From assembly GCA_031181145.1 (NCBI GenBank), contig JAPSLB010000003.1, positions 94,304 through 158,303 of the forward strand: DNA of 64,000 bases, in the 5' to 3' direction. The position numbers and the translations under genes are program-made. Source of the stretch: Microvirga sp. GTDB taxonomy: Bacteria; Pseudomonadota; Alphaproteobacteria; Rhizobiales; Beijerinckiaceae. The notes beneath the pieces are model-generated. The model worked only from the letters and a program-made list of their open reading frames with translations, was not told the origin of the DNA and did no database searches. This document shows positions 1-8,109 of the stretch, one piece after another. How positions within the stretch are numbered: position 1 is the stretch's first letter; every line of letters begins with the position of its first letter.

Positions 1-343
1 CGGGGAGCGCACTTATTCCGCGCGGGTCTACGACGGCTCGGACGACGGCAAGAAGGTTTACGAGACCCTGAGCGTGATCGGCTCCCGGATCGAGCCGGGA
101 GCAGGCGGGGACATGGAGGAGCCCGCGCGCCAGGAGGCGCTGGCGAGAAATCCTCGCTGGCCGGTCACCATCAGCTATTTCGAGGAAGGCAACGCCGACC
201 GGGAGCCGGCCTATACGATTTCCTTCGAGCTGTATGAGAACGGGATCGCTCGCTCCCTGAAGATCAATTACGGCGAGTTTGCCCTCAAAGGCGACCTCAA
301 GAGCCTGGAGGTTCAGTCCGCCACGAGCGCCTGTCAGCGCTGA
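1..343 (+). CDS. eipB: EipB family cell-envelope integrity protein (DUF1849), 3' part only
   Basis: The frame is open from base 2, so the gene starts outside the window and the GTG at 74 is internal. About 113 C-terminal residues are visible. They match the end of the DUF1849/EipB family: the segment ARVYDGSDDGKKVYETLS and a cysteine two residues before the end (SACQR). Family knowledge: EipB is a periplasmic beta-spiral protein of Alphaproteobacteria needed for envelope integrity, and its C-terminal cysteine forms a disulfide with one near the N-terminus, which cannot be seen here. The stop codon overlaps the end of the convergent dinB by 10 bp. Confidence 0.75.
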   Translation, partial: GERTYSARVYDGSDDGKKVYETLSVIGSRIEPGAGGDMEEPARQEALARNPRWPVTISYFEEGNADREPAYTISFELYENGIARSLKINYGEFALKGDLKSLEVQSATSACQR

Positions 344-1611
344 GGTTTGTTGCGGAGCGCGATGCCCTTCTGAAGGGCGCCCGCGCCGAACTTGTCACGG
401 ATCCTGTCGATGGCCGATTCCATCTTGGCCTGCTTGATCACGCCCTGATCGGCGAGATCGCCGCGATCCGCCTCGGCCGCATCGCACAGATCCGCCGCTC
501 CGATGCCGATGAGGCGATAGGCCGTGCCGTCGCAGGCCGCTTTCAGAAGTTGACGGGCCGGTTCGAAGAGGCGCGCGGCGAGCTGCGTCGGGGCCATGCC
601 CGAGCGGGTACGGGTGAGGAGGCGAAACTCCCTGTCCTTCAGCTTCAGGGTCACGCTGCGTCCGGCGAGACCCGCGGCCTTCAGGCGGCGCGATACTTTC
701 TCGGACAGGCGCCAGAGGATCGGCTCCAGGTCTTCGAAGGATCGGAGGTCGCTCTCGAAGGTCGTTTCCGCCGAGATGCTCTTGGTTTCCCGCTCCGGCG
801 TCACGCGACGGGCATCCTCGCCCCAGGCGAGGCGCGAGAGGCGCTGCGCATCCCGGCCCAGCGCCTCGAACAGGGTCTTCAGGGAAACCTCTCGCAGATG
901 CTCGATCCGCGTTACGCCCACTTTCGCGAGCCGCGCCTGAGCGGAGGCTCCGATGCCGGGAATGACGCCGACCGGCTTGTCGGCGAGAAAATCCGGGGCC
1001 TCCTCGCGCCCGATGATCGAGAAGCCTCGCGGTTTCTGGAAGTCGGAGGCGATCTTGGCGAGGAACTTGTTGTAGGAAAGTCCCACGGAGATCGTGATCC
1101 CGATCTCCTTCTCCACCTTGTGGGCGAAGCGGGCCAGCGTCAGGGCAGGGCTCCCGTGGTGGAGACGCTCCGTACCCGTCAGGTCGAGGAAGGCCTCGTC
1201 GATGGAAACCGGCTCGACCAGGGGCGTCAGCTCCAGCATCAGCGCGCGTACCTCGTGCCCTGCCTTGCGATATTTCTCGCCGTTGGGCGGGATCACCACC
1301 GCGTGGGGGCAGAGCTTGAGGGCCTGGAACATGGGCATGGCGGAGCGCACCCCATAGGTTCGCGCCACGTAGCAGGCGGTGGACACCACGCCGCGCTTGC
1401 CGCCGCCGATGATCACCGGCTTGTCGGCGAGAGACGGATCGTCCCGCTTCTCCACCGCCGCGAAGAAGGCATCGCAATCCACGTGGGCGATGGAAAGCTG
1501 GTCGCGCTCCATGTGCCGCAACAGGCGCGGAGACCCGCAAGCCTCGCATCGCCCTACCAGCGGCGAGGCTGCGAGGCTCAGGCAATCGCGGCAGAAGGGG
1601 GCGTTGCTCAT
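334..1611 (-). CDS. dinB: DNA polymerase IV (DinB, Y-family) with N-terminal Cys4 extension
   Basis: Error-prone translesion polymerase of 425 aa. The palm begins near residue 40 with VDCDAFFAAVEKRDDP (first metal Asp) and the second catalytic pair is in SIDEAFLDLTG. A helix-hairpin-helix (VIPGIGASAQARLAKVG) and a little-finger domain follow. Unlike E. coli DinB (351 aa), about 35 residues precede the palm and carry CxxC...CxxC at residues 7, 10, 22 and 25, a probable zinc ribbon. The DUF3572 gene is 28 bp upstream on the same strand, so the two may be cotranscribed. I found no full LexA box (GAAC-N7-GAAC) ahead of the pair, only a half site. It could be called DinP; confidence in Y-family function is high. 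Confidence 0.95.
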   Translation of the reverse strand: MSNAPFCRDCLSLAASPLVGRCEACGSPRLLRHMERDQLSIAHVDCDAFFAAVEKRDDPSLADKPVIIGGGKRGVVSTACYVARTYGVRSAMPMFQALKLCPHAVVIPPNGEKYRKAGHEVRALMLELTPLVEPVSIDEAFLDLTGTERLHHGSPALTLARFAHKVEKEIGITISVGLSYNKFLAKIASDFQKPRGFSIIGREEAPDFLADKPVGVIPGIGASAQARLAKVGVTRIEHLREVSLKTLFEALGRDAQRLSRLAWGEDARRVTPERETKSISAETTFESDLRSFEDLEPILWRLSEKVSRRLKAAGLAGRSVTLKLKDREFRLLTRTRSGMAPTQLAARLFEPARQLLKAACDGTAYRLIGIGAADLCDAAEADRGDLADQGVIKQAKMESAIDRIRDKFGAGALQKGIALRNKPQR

Positions 1612-1639
1612 GGGGTGCAGGGGATCTGGGGCCGGGCGA

Positions 1640-1930
1640 TCACTCGAACTCGGAGGGAGAGAGGGTCCAATGCGCCGCCATGACGTGCTCGGGCTTGGTG
1701 TTCAGCTCCTTCGCCAGGGCGATCAGCAGGGGCTCGTCGGAGGCCACGTAATCCAGAATTCCGGCGAAAAAGCCGGGTTCGGAGGCCGCGGAGCGGATGG
1801 TGTCGGGTCTCAGCCCCGAAACGGCCAGAAAGCGGCCCATACGTTCCTCGTCGCTCGTGATGAACGCGAAGGCGCTGACTGCGACGTTTTCGGCCTCGTC
1901 CCTGTTCATCTTTTTTAAGGGAGTGTTCAT
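1640..1930 (-). CDS. DUF3572 family protein
   Basis: Small acidic, soluble, helical protein of about 96 aa. The pattern SAFAFITSDEERMGRFLAVS followed by GLRPDTIRSAASEPGF and DEPLLIALAKE is that of DUF3572, a family confined mainly to Alphaproteobacteria with no known function. The start is uncertain: GTG at 1945, ATG at 1930 and ATG at 1909 are all in frame and none has a good Shine-Dalgarno sequence; ATG 1930 is chosen. It sits directly upstream of dinB, so it may share its transcript. No signal peptide or membrane segment is visible. Confidence 0.8.
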   Translation of the reverse strand: MNTPLKKMNRDEAENVAVSAFAFITSDEERMGRFLAVSGLRPDTIRSAASEPGFFAGILDYVASDEPLLIALAKELNTKPEHVMAAHWTLSPSEFE

Positions 1931-2030
1931 GCTGTCGGTTTGCACTTCATCAATAGGTTATGCCTTAACTATACCATTCTTAGAAGAAATGGGTCGGTGA
2001 AATGCCGCGTCGGGCCCAAGGACAGTGCCA

Positions 2031-2414
2031 ATGAAGAAGACCGTGCTCATCGTTGAGGACAACGAACTCAACATGAAGCTCTTCAACGATCTCCTCGAGG
2101 CCCATGGCTATGCCACGCTGAAAACCAGCCACGGCATCGAAGCCATGGAGCTGGCGCGCGCCCATAAGCCGGACCTGATTCTCATGGACATCCAGCTGCC
2201 CGAGGTGTCGGGCCTCGAAGTCACGCGCTGGCTCAAGGCCGATGAGGAGCTGAAGTCCATCCCCGTGATCGCGATCACCGCCTTCGCCATGAAGGGAGAC
2301 GAGGAGCGAATCAGGGAAGGGGGATGCGAAGCCTATATGTCCAAACCGATTTCCGTGGCCAAGTTCATCGCTACTGTGAAAACATACCTGGAGGCGGATG
2401 GAGCCTCTTCCTAG
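2031..2414 (+). CDS. divK: Single-domain response regulator DivK
   Basis: Receiver-only protein of 127 aa with no output domain. It begins [20 protein letters not shown], which contains the acidic pair, has the phospho-acceptor Asp in [10 protein letters not shown], the conserved Thr in VIAITAFAM and the Lys in YMSKPIS. In Caulobacter and relatives DivK connects the kinases DivJ/PleC to DivL-CckA and hence to CtrA in cell-cycle control and polarity. ATG 2031 is preferred to GTG 2025 because AAGGA at 2018-2022 is 8 nt from it. The usual partner pleD is not next to it here; a 500-bp gene-free stretch follows. Confidence 0.93.
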   Translation: MKKTVLIVEDNELNMKLFNDLLEAHGYATLKTSHGIEAMELARAHKPDLILMDIQLPEVSGLEVTRWLKADEELKSIPVIAITAFAMKGDEERIREGGCEAYMSKPISVAKFIATVKTYLEADGASS

Positions 2415-2536
2415 CTGTCAAGCCGAGGCGGGCGCATTTTTCCGGCAATCTTGGCCGTCCCATTAACTTTTCTGGGAAAATGCAGCTTTTCAGGCACATA
2501 GGCGCTTGCATCGGCCCATGTTTCCAATATGTTCAA

Positions 2537-2705
2537 GCTAACTTTCCGCCGAGGCGGAAGAAATGCCCTACGGATGCTCAGGTCCGCCGCATCTCCTGGG
2601 ACTTCGTGGGCTCGGCCAGGCTGGAAGCGGATCGTTGCCTCCTCAACACCGCTTCCGGCCGGCCACCTTCCCAAGGTTCAGACAGCGCCGCAAGGCGCTT
2701 TTTTG
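2537..2705 (+). ncRNA. Candidate structured RNA, identity unknown
   Basis: Between divK and ade a stretch of about 150 nt can fold strongly and ends in an intrinsic terminator. Arms at 2614-2630 and 2649-2664 pair over about 16 bp with one bulged A (core GGAAGCGG/CCGCTTCC) and an 18-nt loop; a small hairpin ACCTT-CCC-AAGGT follows at 2665-2677. The size would suit 6S RNA, and some short stretches resemble its 3' half, but I could not build the rod with a central bubble. The SRP RNA signature GGAAGGNAGC is absent. It may instead be a leader or attenuator of ade, or the 3' UTR of divK. The 5' end is a guess; no clear promoter was found. Confidence 0.35.
2686..2705 (+). terminator. Intrinsic terminator
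   Basis: GCGCC-GCAA-GGCGC stem-loop followed by six T on the plus strand. It lies 270 bp after the divK stop and 215 bp before ade, so it probably ends a separate short transcript or acts as an attenuator. Confidence 0.75.
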
Positions 2706-2920
2706 TTGCCGGCCTCGCAGCCTCCACCCTGTCCCCGCTCCCTGCACGCTCTAGCTCTCCTTCGGCATCCAGCCGCGTTCCGGAGGGCCGGGAACGCGAA
2801 TCGGAATTGTTCACAGGGCTTCAGCTTGCAGGTTAAGCTTGGCCGTGACTATTGGGACGAATAGCCGATGCCGCTGGGGAATAGGCCCTGGAGGGCACCG
2901 GCCCGGAAAGGGGATCGACC

Positions 2921-4759
2921 ATGGATCATCGCACGCCTTCACTGCCCCCGAAATCGTCTCTGACACGGTTTTCCGTGGCTCCCCTGTCCACCATGACCCG
3001 GCGGCTGGCGGATGTCGCCTCCGGCCGCGCTCCTGCCGATCTGGTGATTACCGGCGCGCGGGTGCTGTCGACCTATAGCGAGCGCATCGCCGCCGAGCGC
3101 GAGGTGTGGATTGCGGGCGGCCGCGTCGCGGCGGTGAAGCCCGCCGGTTCCTACACCCGGGTGAACGGCACGCCCGGGCGGGTCTACGACGCGAAGGGCG
3201 GCATCATCGCGCCGGGTCTCGTCGATCCGCATATCCATATCGAGAGCAGCATGGTGACCGCCTGTGCCTACGCGGAGGCCGCGCTGCTCAACGGCACCAC
3301 CACGATCTTCTGCGACAGTCACGAGATCGGCAACGTCATGGACGCCGCCGGCATCGAGATGATGCTGGAAGATGCCCGCCATGCGCCGCTCTCCATCTTC
3401 CTCACCGTGCCGAGCACCGTTCCCGCCACCTCTCCGGATCTGGAAACCGCCGGCGGCGACCTGACTCCTGAAAAGATCGCGGCGCTCTTCGACCGCTGGC
3501 CGGAGGCCGCGGCGCTCGGAGAGAAGATGGATTTCGTGCCCGTCACCATGGGTGACGAGCGAAGCCACGCCATCCTGGCCGCCGCCCTCGAACGTGGAAA
3601 GCCCGTCTCCGGCCACATCTACGGGCGCGAGTTCGTGGCCGCCTATGCGGCGAGCGGCGTCACGGACACGCACGAGGCCATCGACCGCGACATCGCCGAC
3701 GACCTGCTCGACGCGGGCATCTGGATCTTCCTGCGCGGCGGCCCTCCCACGACTCCGTGGCACTCGCTCCCTGAAGCCATCAAGACCATCACGGAGCTCG
3801 GCGCCTCGCACAAGCGCATCTGCGTCTGCACGGACGACCGCGACGCGGACGATCTCATGATGTTCGGCATGGATTGGGTGACGCGGGAGGCGCGCCGCGC
3901 GGGGATGAGCCGCGAGCAGGCCTGGAGCATGGGCTCGCTCCATCCGGCGACGCGCTTCGGCATGGAAGGGGAGATCGGCGGTCTCGGTGGCGGACGCCGT
4001 GCCGACGTGGTGCTGCTCGACGACGAGCTGCAGGTGCGAAACACCTGGTATGGCGGCGAGCTCGTGGTCGAGGACAAGAAGATCACCCCCGTTCTCGATC
4101 AGGCGCTCTCCCATCGCTACCGTTATCCGGATGCGGCCTATCGCACGGTGCATATTCCGAGCCTTCCGAAGCTCGTTCCGGAGCTTCCGGCCCAGGCCTG
4201 CACCGCGAACGTTATCCGCGTCGCGCTGCCGGGAATCGTGCTCTTCCACGACAAGGTGAAGCTGGAAAAGGAGGAGAGCTGGGACGCGTTGCTCTCCAAG
4301 AACGGCCTGACCTTCGTGACGGTCATCGAACGCCATGGGCGCACCGGCGGCAAAGGCGTTGCGCACGGGCTTCTCAAGGATTTCGGCCTGGATAGCGGTG
4401 CGGTGGCGAGCAGCGTTGGGCATGATTCCCACAACATCATCGTGGCCGGGACGAACGAGGCCGATATGCGCGTGGCTCTCGAGGCGCTCATCGGATCGCA
4501 GGGCGGCGTCTGCGTGGTGGACCGCGGCGAGATCGTCGCCATGGTGCCGCTGCCGGTCGCAGGGCTTCTTTCCGACAAGCGCGTGACGGAAGTCGCCGAG
4601 GAGACGCGCGCGCTGAAGGAGGCATGGGACAAGGCTGGCTGCAAGATCCCCTATATGGGCTTCAACCTGATCCCCCTCTCGGTGATCCCGGAGATCCGCA
4701 TCACGGATAAGGGCCTGGTGCTCGTGCCCGAAATGGAGCTTGTGCCGCTCTACGAATAG
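2921..4759 (+). CDS. ade: Adenine deaminase
   Basis: Cytosolic enzyme of 612 aa that hydrolyses adenine to hypoxanthine and ammonia for purine salvage. It has the amidohydrolase fold and the features of the bacterial Ade family: [12 protein letters not shown] with the HxH metal ligands near residue 107, [12 protein letters not shown], and [12 protein letters not shown]. The C-terminal domain has the family's [13 protein letters not shown] 2921 has AAAGGGG at good spacing. About 25 residues precede the usual start of homology, so ATG 2993 ([11 protein letters not shown]) is an alternative. It is monocistronic, converging on the FUSC gene. The upstream terminator at 2686-2705 may matter for its control. 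Confidence 0.95.
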   Translation: MDHRTPSLPPKSSLTRFSVAPLSTMTRRLADVASGRAPADLVITGARVLSTYSERIAAEREVWIAGGRVAAVKPAGSYTRVNGTPGRVYDAKGGIIAPGLVDPHIHIESSMVTACAYAEAALLNGTTTIFCDSHEIGNVMDAAGIEMMLEDARHAPLSIFLTVPSTVPATSPDLETAGGDLTPEKIAALFDRWPEAAALGEKMDFVPVTMGDERSHAILAAALERGKPVSGHIYGREFVAAYAASGVTDTHEAIDRDIADDLLDAGIWIFLRGGPPTTPWHSLPEAIKTITELGASHKRICVCTDDRDADDLMMFGMDWVTREARRAGMSREQAWSMGSLHPATRFGMEGEIGGLGGGRRADVVLLDDELQVRNTWYGGELVVEDKKITPVLDQALSHRYRYPDAAYRTVHIPSLPKLVPELPAQACTANVIRVALPGIVLFHDKVKLEKEESWDALLSKNGLTFVTVIERHGRTGGKGVAHGLLKDFGLDSGAVASSVGHDSHNIIVAGTNEADMRVALEALIGSQGGVCVVDRGEIVAMVPLPVAGLLSDKRVTEVAEETRALKEAWDKAGCKIPYMGFNLIPLSVIPEIRITDKGLVLVPEMELVPLYE

Positions 4760-4798
4760 GCGACCTGCGCCGAGCCGGTGCCGGAGCAGAATAGCCGA

Positions 4799-5917
4799 TT
4801 ATTCGGCCGCTTCGGCATTTCCCTTCCGCGCCAGCTCGGCCGTACGGGCCAGCAGATCTTCCACGTTCTTCCGGAACTGCTCGAAGGCAAAGCCGAGGGC
4901 GAAAACCTGTCCGAAGCTGCCGTGGGGGAGGTCGTGGGAGAACGCGTGGGAGCGCAAAGACTCCGTCTCGCTCACGAAGGCCCGGAGGGCCGCCTCGAAT
5001 GTCTCGGGATCCGGAGGCGCCGTGCGCGTCCCCAAGGATTTGGCAATGCCCAGGAGAAGGGCGCAGGTCTCATCCCTGAGGGCCTTCAGGGAAGGGCCGA
5101 GCCTGTCGAGGATACGCTCCGGCAGGGGGCTCGCAGAGGCACGGCCGATCATCACGAGATCGTGGCGCACCCGGTAGAGCGTACGGATGAGCGGTTCCGG
5201 ATCCGCCGCGTCGGTGAGATGGCTCTTGCGCTCTCGCGCGGCCTCCTCGGCGGCGGCTTCCGCCTTCTTGAGGGCGGCGCGGATCTGCGGGTGGATGGTT
5301 TGCAGGGCGCTCCGGCCCTTCGGCTCCGCCAGAAGCTCGCTCACATGGAGCTCGATCAGACTGGCGTTGAGCGAGACGACTTTGGCGGCGGCCTCCATCA
5401 TCAGCGTATGCGCCCGTGCCGGCAGAACGAACAGGGACACGACGACGCCCACGATGTTGCCGAGCGTGATCTCCGCCACCCGGTCGATGGCGGCCGCGAG
5501 GGGGCCGATGGCCTGGCCGGCTGGCGGCAGAAGCATGATCAGCCCGGTCACGGGCGCCACGCGGAAGCTCGGTTTGATGGACGCGAGAAGCGCCAGCGGA
5601 AACACCCCGAAGGCGACCGCGAGCCCCATGCCGAGCGGCGAGCCGTGCGGAACCAGGGCCGCGACCATGCCCCCGTAGACGGCCCCCGCGAGCGTGCCCA
5701 GGAAGCGCTCGATGGCTGCCTTGAGCGAGCCGCCGACGCTGGCCTGCGTGATCACCACGGCAGTGATGGCCGCCCAGTAACCCTGCGGGAGGTTGAAGAA
5801 TTTCGTGATGGCGAAGGCGAGCGTGCCGGCGATGGTCACGCGCAGGGCGAGCTTCAGTTCCGCTTGACGCGCTCCGATCCGTCCCGTCGCCTTTTCGATC
5901 CACCCTGACAATGCCAT
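4799..5917 (-). CDS. FUSC family inner-membrane protein (aromatic acid exporter-like)
   Basis: 372 aa. The N-terminal half has about six hydrophobic segments beginning LKLALRVTIAGTLAFAI and including GYWAAITAVVITQASVGGS and RFLGTLAGAVYGGMVAAL, the signature of the FUSC/YccS/AaeB group. The C-terminal half (from about 190) is soluble, helical and charged. Members form part of efflux systems for fusaric or hydroxybenzoic acids; the substrate here is unknown. No membrane-fusion partner is adjacent. The Zn-ribbon gene 45 bp upstream and the SPW gene before it lie on the same strand, so all three may be read from the EcfG promoter at 6646-6670. Confidence 0.8.
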   Translation of the reverse strand: MALSGWIEKATGRIGARQAELKLALRVTIAGTLAFAITKFFNLPQGYWAAITAVVITQASVGGSLKAAIERFLGTLAGAVYGGMVAALVPHGSPLGMGLAVAFGVFPLALLASIKPSFRVAPVTGLIMLLPPAGQAIGPLAAAIDRVAEITLGNIVGVVVSLFVLPARAHTLMMEAAAKVVSLNASLIELHVSELLAEPKGRSALQTIHPQIRAALKKAEAAAEEAARERKSHLTDAADPEPLIRTLYRVRHDLVMIGRASASPLPERILDRLGPSLKALRDETCALLLGIAKSLGTRTAPPDPETFEAALRAFVSETESLRSHAFSHDLPHGSFGQVFALGFAFEQFRKNVEDLLARTAELARKGNAEAAE

Positions 5918-5962
5918 GCGATTCTCCGAACGCAGAGCATAGAGGGTGGTTCGCAGATCGGG

Positions 5963-6172
5963 CTAGGCGCCTTGAGCCCAGGAGGCCTGCGCCTCGTCCC
6001 CGAGCACCTGAAGGCTGGAGCCGCAATCGGCGCATGTGCCGAGTTCCGGCGATGCGATCATTTGCATGGTGCGGCATTCCGGACAGCCTTTCATTGCCAT
6101 CCGGAGCAGCCCCTGCATCTGGCTCGCGCCTTGTCGATGGGCCTCGCTGACCTGTACGGCTTGTTCGAACAT
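5963..6172 (-). CDS. Small Zn-ribbon protein, function unknown
   Basis: 69 aa. A helical N-terminus (FEQAVQVSEAHRQGASQMQG) is followed by CPEC and CADC separated by 15 residues, a rubredoxin-like zinc knuckle. ATG 6172 is chosen because GGAGG lies 5 nt upstream; an in-frame ATG at 6208 would add 12 residues without a ribosome-binding site. It lies between the SPW and FUSC genes on the same strand, which suggests an operon. I do not recognise the family. Confidence 0.65.
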   Translation of the reverse strand: MFEQAVQVSEAHRQGASQMQGLLRMAMKGCPECRTMQMIASPELGTCADCGSSLQVLGDEAQASWAQGA

Positions 6173-6240
6173 GGTCGCCTCCATGGAAGGAGACAACGTT
6201 ACTCTCATGCGATTCGGACGGCAAGAGAGATAAAGGGGGA

Positions 6241-6615
6241 TCAGGCGGGCTCGCGATGCCCGGTGGCGAGCGTGACCTCCATGCGGGTGACGAGGCTTGC
6301 CACGACGGAGAAGAGTCCGAACAGAAGATGCGGCAGGTAAACCCGCTCGGAGAACCCGAGCAGGAAGGGTGAGGCGGCAAGCAGGGCGCCTGCGGCACCG
6401 TCCAGGATCAGATGGAGGGACATGGGCAGGATGCGCAGCATTCCGAGTTCATAGGCAGTGAACGCGGAATAGAGAATGGCTCCCGCGCCGAAGACGACTG
6501 CGACCCATTTGGCCGTGGCTACATCCGCGAAGCCGAACAGCCAGGGAGATGCAAGGAGAGCGACGCCCCAGAGATAGTCGATCGCACCGTGGATACGGCT
6601 GGGAAGAAAGCGCAT
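6241..6615 (-). CDS. SPW-repeat integral membrane protein (paralogue 1)
   Basis: 124 aa with four predicted membrane segments arranged as two repeats, each with the SPW-family pattern: LLASPWLFGF near residue 22 and LAASPFLLGF near 80. The N-terminus MRFLPSRIHGAIDYLWG matches that of the second copy at 33745-34122, so the two are paralogues. The biochemical role is unknown. An exact EcfG-type promoter lies about 30 bp upstream, which suggests induction by the general stress response. It is probably first in an operon with the Zn-ribbon and FUSC genes. Confidence 0.82.
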   Translation of the reverse strand: MRFLPSRIHGAIDYLWGVALLASPWLFGFADVATAKWVAVVFGAGAILYSAFTAYELGMLRILPMSLHLILDGAAGALLAASPFLLGFSERVYLPHLLFGLFSVVASLVTRMEVTLATGHREPA

Positions 6616-6645
6616 TCTCGGCCTCTTGCTGCTCGGCAGCGGGCC

Positions 6646-6670
6646 AACGTCTTGTCGAGGGGTCTGTTCC
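6646..6670 (-). promoter_or_regulatory. EcfG-type general stress promoter
   Basis: Reading the minus strand, GGAAC (6670-6666), 16 nt, CGTT (6649-6646). This matches GGAAC-N16/17-CGTT, the consensus of sigma EcfG controlled by PhyR/NepR in Alphaproteobacteria. The SPW gene starts at 6615, giving a leader of about 25 nt. Confidence 0.75.
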
Positions 6671-6715
6671 GGCGCGAGCGCTTGTGCCTGAGCAGGGCTG
6701 CGCTAGATCGGGGTC

Positions 6716-6967
6716 ATGAGCAGAATTCGATGGCAGCAGGACGCGGTCGCCGGCGTGCCGCTCAACCGCCACAAGGGCTTCGTGGGCCCGGTCGAGGTTG
6801 GCAGCGTGGCCTATGACGGCAGCAACAGGTTCTGGATCTGGTCGACGCCTCTTCAGGAGGACGCCTGGGGCTATGGGCCCACGGAGGAGGCGGCGAAGAC
6901 GGCCCTTGAACACTGGCTCGTGGCTTGGCTCGGCAATTTCAGGTCCTACTTTCAAGCTGACGCGTGA
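6716..6967 (+). CDS. Conserved-looking hypothetical protein
   Basis: 83 aa, soluble, rich in aromatic residues (FWIWSTPLQEDAWGYGPTEE, LEHWLVAWLGNF). No signal peptide, membrane segment or recognised motif. ATG 6716 has GGGG just upstream. It is divergent from the SPW gene and convergent with the small membrane protein at 7004-7249. The even codon bias and the absence of a better frame support its being real. Function unknown. Confidence 0.6.
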   Translation: MSRIRWQQDAVAGVPLNRHKGFVGPVEVGSVAYDGSNRFWIWSTPLQEDAWGYGPTEEAAKTALEHWLVAWLGNFRSYFQADA

Positions 6968-7003
6968 GCGCCAGCTCGATGAAATTCGCCTCGCCCGCCG
7001 CGC

Positions 7004-7249
7004 TCAGATCCGCGTGGTGCGGCCGCGCCCCAGAAAGTAATACAGCAGCCCGGCAATCACCACGACAGCGAGGACGACCCACAGCCAGGTGCTCGTCTCC
7101 CCGCCGCCGGCGGTTCCCGTGGCCTCCGGGGCGGCGGTACCGCTTCCCGCGTCGCCGGGAGTTCCGCCCGGAGTGGTCTGTGCCATGGCCAGAGCGCTCC
7201 ACGCCGTGAGCATCATTGTCAGCAGCGATACCTTGATGGTCTCGATCAT
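7004..7249 (-). CDS. Small secreted/membrane-anchored protein, probably stress-induced
   Basis: 81 aa. An N-terminal signal peptide (about 1-23, ending ALAMAQ) is followed by a low-complexity Gly/Thr/Ala linker, then one membrane helix (TWLWVVLAVVVIAGLLYYFL) and a basic end RGRTTRI. The mature form would be a short periplasmic linker anchored by a C-terminal helix. GGAGG precedes ATG 7249. The promoter at 7285-7309 matches EcfG exactly. Family not recognised. Confidence 0.7.
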   Translation of the reverse strand: MIETIKVSLLTMMLTAWSALAMAQTTPGGTPGDAGSGTAAPEATGTAGGGETSTWLWVVLAVVVIAGLLYYFLGRGRTTRI

Positions 7250-7284
7250 CCGTCTTCCTCCCAGGGCAAGAGCGCCCGCAGATC

Positions 7285-7309
7285 AACGTTGCCTGGGTCG
7301 GGCTGTTCC
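7285..7309 (-). promoter_or_regulatory. EcfG-type general stress promoter
   Basis: Minus strand GGAAC (7309-7305), 16 nt, CGTT (7288-7285), about 36 bp ahead of the small membrane protein that starts at 7249. An exact match to GGAAC-N16/17-CGTT. Confidence 0.75.
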
Positions 7310-7334
7310 TGAGACGAAGCGCCCCGAAGGAGCA

Positions 7335-7359
7335 GGAACACGGAGCTCTTTCGCGTGTT
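7335..7359 (+). promoter_or_regulatory. Near-consensus EcfG-like promoter (weak)
   Basis: Plus strand GGAAC (7335-7339), 16 nt, TGTT (7356-7359); one base differs from CGTT. It points to the SGNH hydrolase at 7474 with a leader of about 110 nt, and is back-to-back with the exact site at 7285-7309. Confidence 0.35.
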
Positions 7360-7473
7360 TGTCGCGACAGCGCCTGCGCGGCCGCAAGTCCAGCCGGAGA
7401 TTATCCCTTATCGCCGAGGACTTAGCCGCACGTCATGTTATTATATATTGCGATTGCCAGGTGAGGACAGGCC

Positions 7474-8109
7474 ATGAGTCACGTAGTTCTGCTGGGCGAC
7501 AGCGTGTTCGACAACGGCGCCTATGTGAGGCCAGGAGAGCCTGATGTCCTGGCACAGGTGCAGGCCAGGCTCCCGACGGGCTGGCGCTGCACGAGGAACG
7601 CCGTCGACGGGGCGATCACGACAGGTCTGGGACGCCAGCTCGCCTATCTGCCTGATGATGCAAGTCATTTGGTCCTGAGCATCGGCGGCAATGACGCGCT
7701 GGGCAGCAGCGCCATCCTCCGTGAAAGTGCTCGCTCCGTGGCGGAAGTCATGTCCCGGGTCGCCGACGTTCGGGATTCCTTCGCCCGCAGTTTCCGCAAG
7801 GCGCTGGATCAGGTGATGGTTTATCGTCTGCCGACAATCCTCTGCACGATCTACGATGGGCGTTTTCCGGATCAGGAGGAGCAGCGCCAGGTGGTGGCCG
7901 CCCTGTCGGTCTTCAACGATGTCATCACGCGTGAAGCCTTCCTTCGAAGGCTGGCGTTGATCGACCTGCGGCTGATCTGCAATCAGCATGAGGATTACGC
8001 AAATCCCATCGAGCCTTCGGCGAAAGGCGGCGCCAAGATCGCGACTGCGATCGTGCAGGCGGTTGCGGGAGATGCCATTTTTCCACGTTCCCAAGTTTAT
8101 GCGGGATGA
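7474..8109 (+). CDS. SGNH/GDSL-type hydrolase
   Basis: 211 aa, no signal peptide, so probably cytosolic. Block I is VVLLGDSVFDNG with the nucleophile Ser, and block III is SIGGNDALGSS with the oxyanion Asn. The usual DxxH of block V is not present; the corresponding region reads HEDYANPIEPSAKGG, so the catalytic His is displaced or replaced. The family covers lipases, esterases and acyltransferases; no substrate can be inferred. It is monocistronic. A GAGG motif precedes ATG 7474. Confidence 0.8.
   Translation: MSHVVLLGDSVFDNGAYVRPGEPDVLAQVQARLPTGWRCTRNAVDGAITTGLGRQLAYLPDDASHLVLSIGGNDALGSSAILRESARSVAEVMSRVADVRDSFARSFRKALDQVMVYRLPTILCTIYDGRFPDQEEQRQVVAALSVFNDVITREAFLRRLALIDLRLICNQHEDYANPIEPSAKGGAKIATAIVQAVAGDAIFPRSQVYAG

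Larger units (their letters stand above)
2415..2920. other. 506-bp gene-free region between divK and ade
   Basis: No ORF here has coding character. The region holds a short hairpin at 2544-2559 (TTCCGC/GCGGAA), a long hairpin at 2614-2664 and an intrinsic terminator at 2686-2705, annotated separately as a candidate structured RNA. Downstream of 2705 only GC-rich spacer and the ade ribosome-binding site (AAAGGGG, 7-8 nt before ATG 2921) are evident. Confidence 0.6.

Noticed and set aside
1612..1660. LexA box ahead of dinB
   Set aside because: Only GAAC-N7-GAGA is found; the second half site does not match, and it lies within the DUF3572 coding end.
2563..2705. 4.5S SRP RNA
   Set aside because: Although TCAGGTCCG occurs, the essential GGAAGGNAGCA of domain IV and the hairpin around it are missing.
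2939..4432. 497-codon minus-strand ORF inside ade
   Set aside because: Shadow of adenine deaminase; no motif and low-complexity His/Arg/Gly content.
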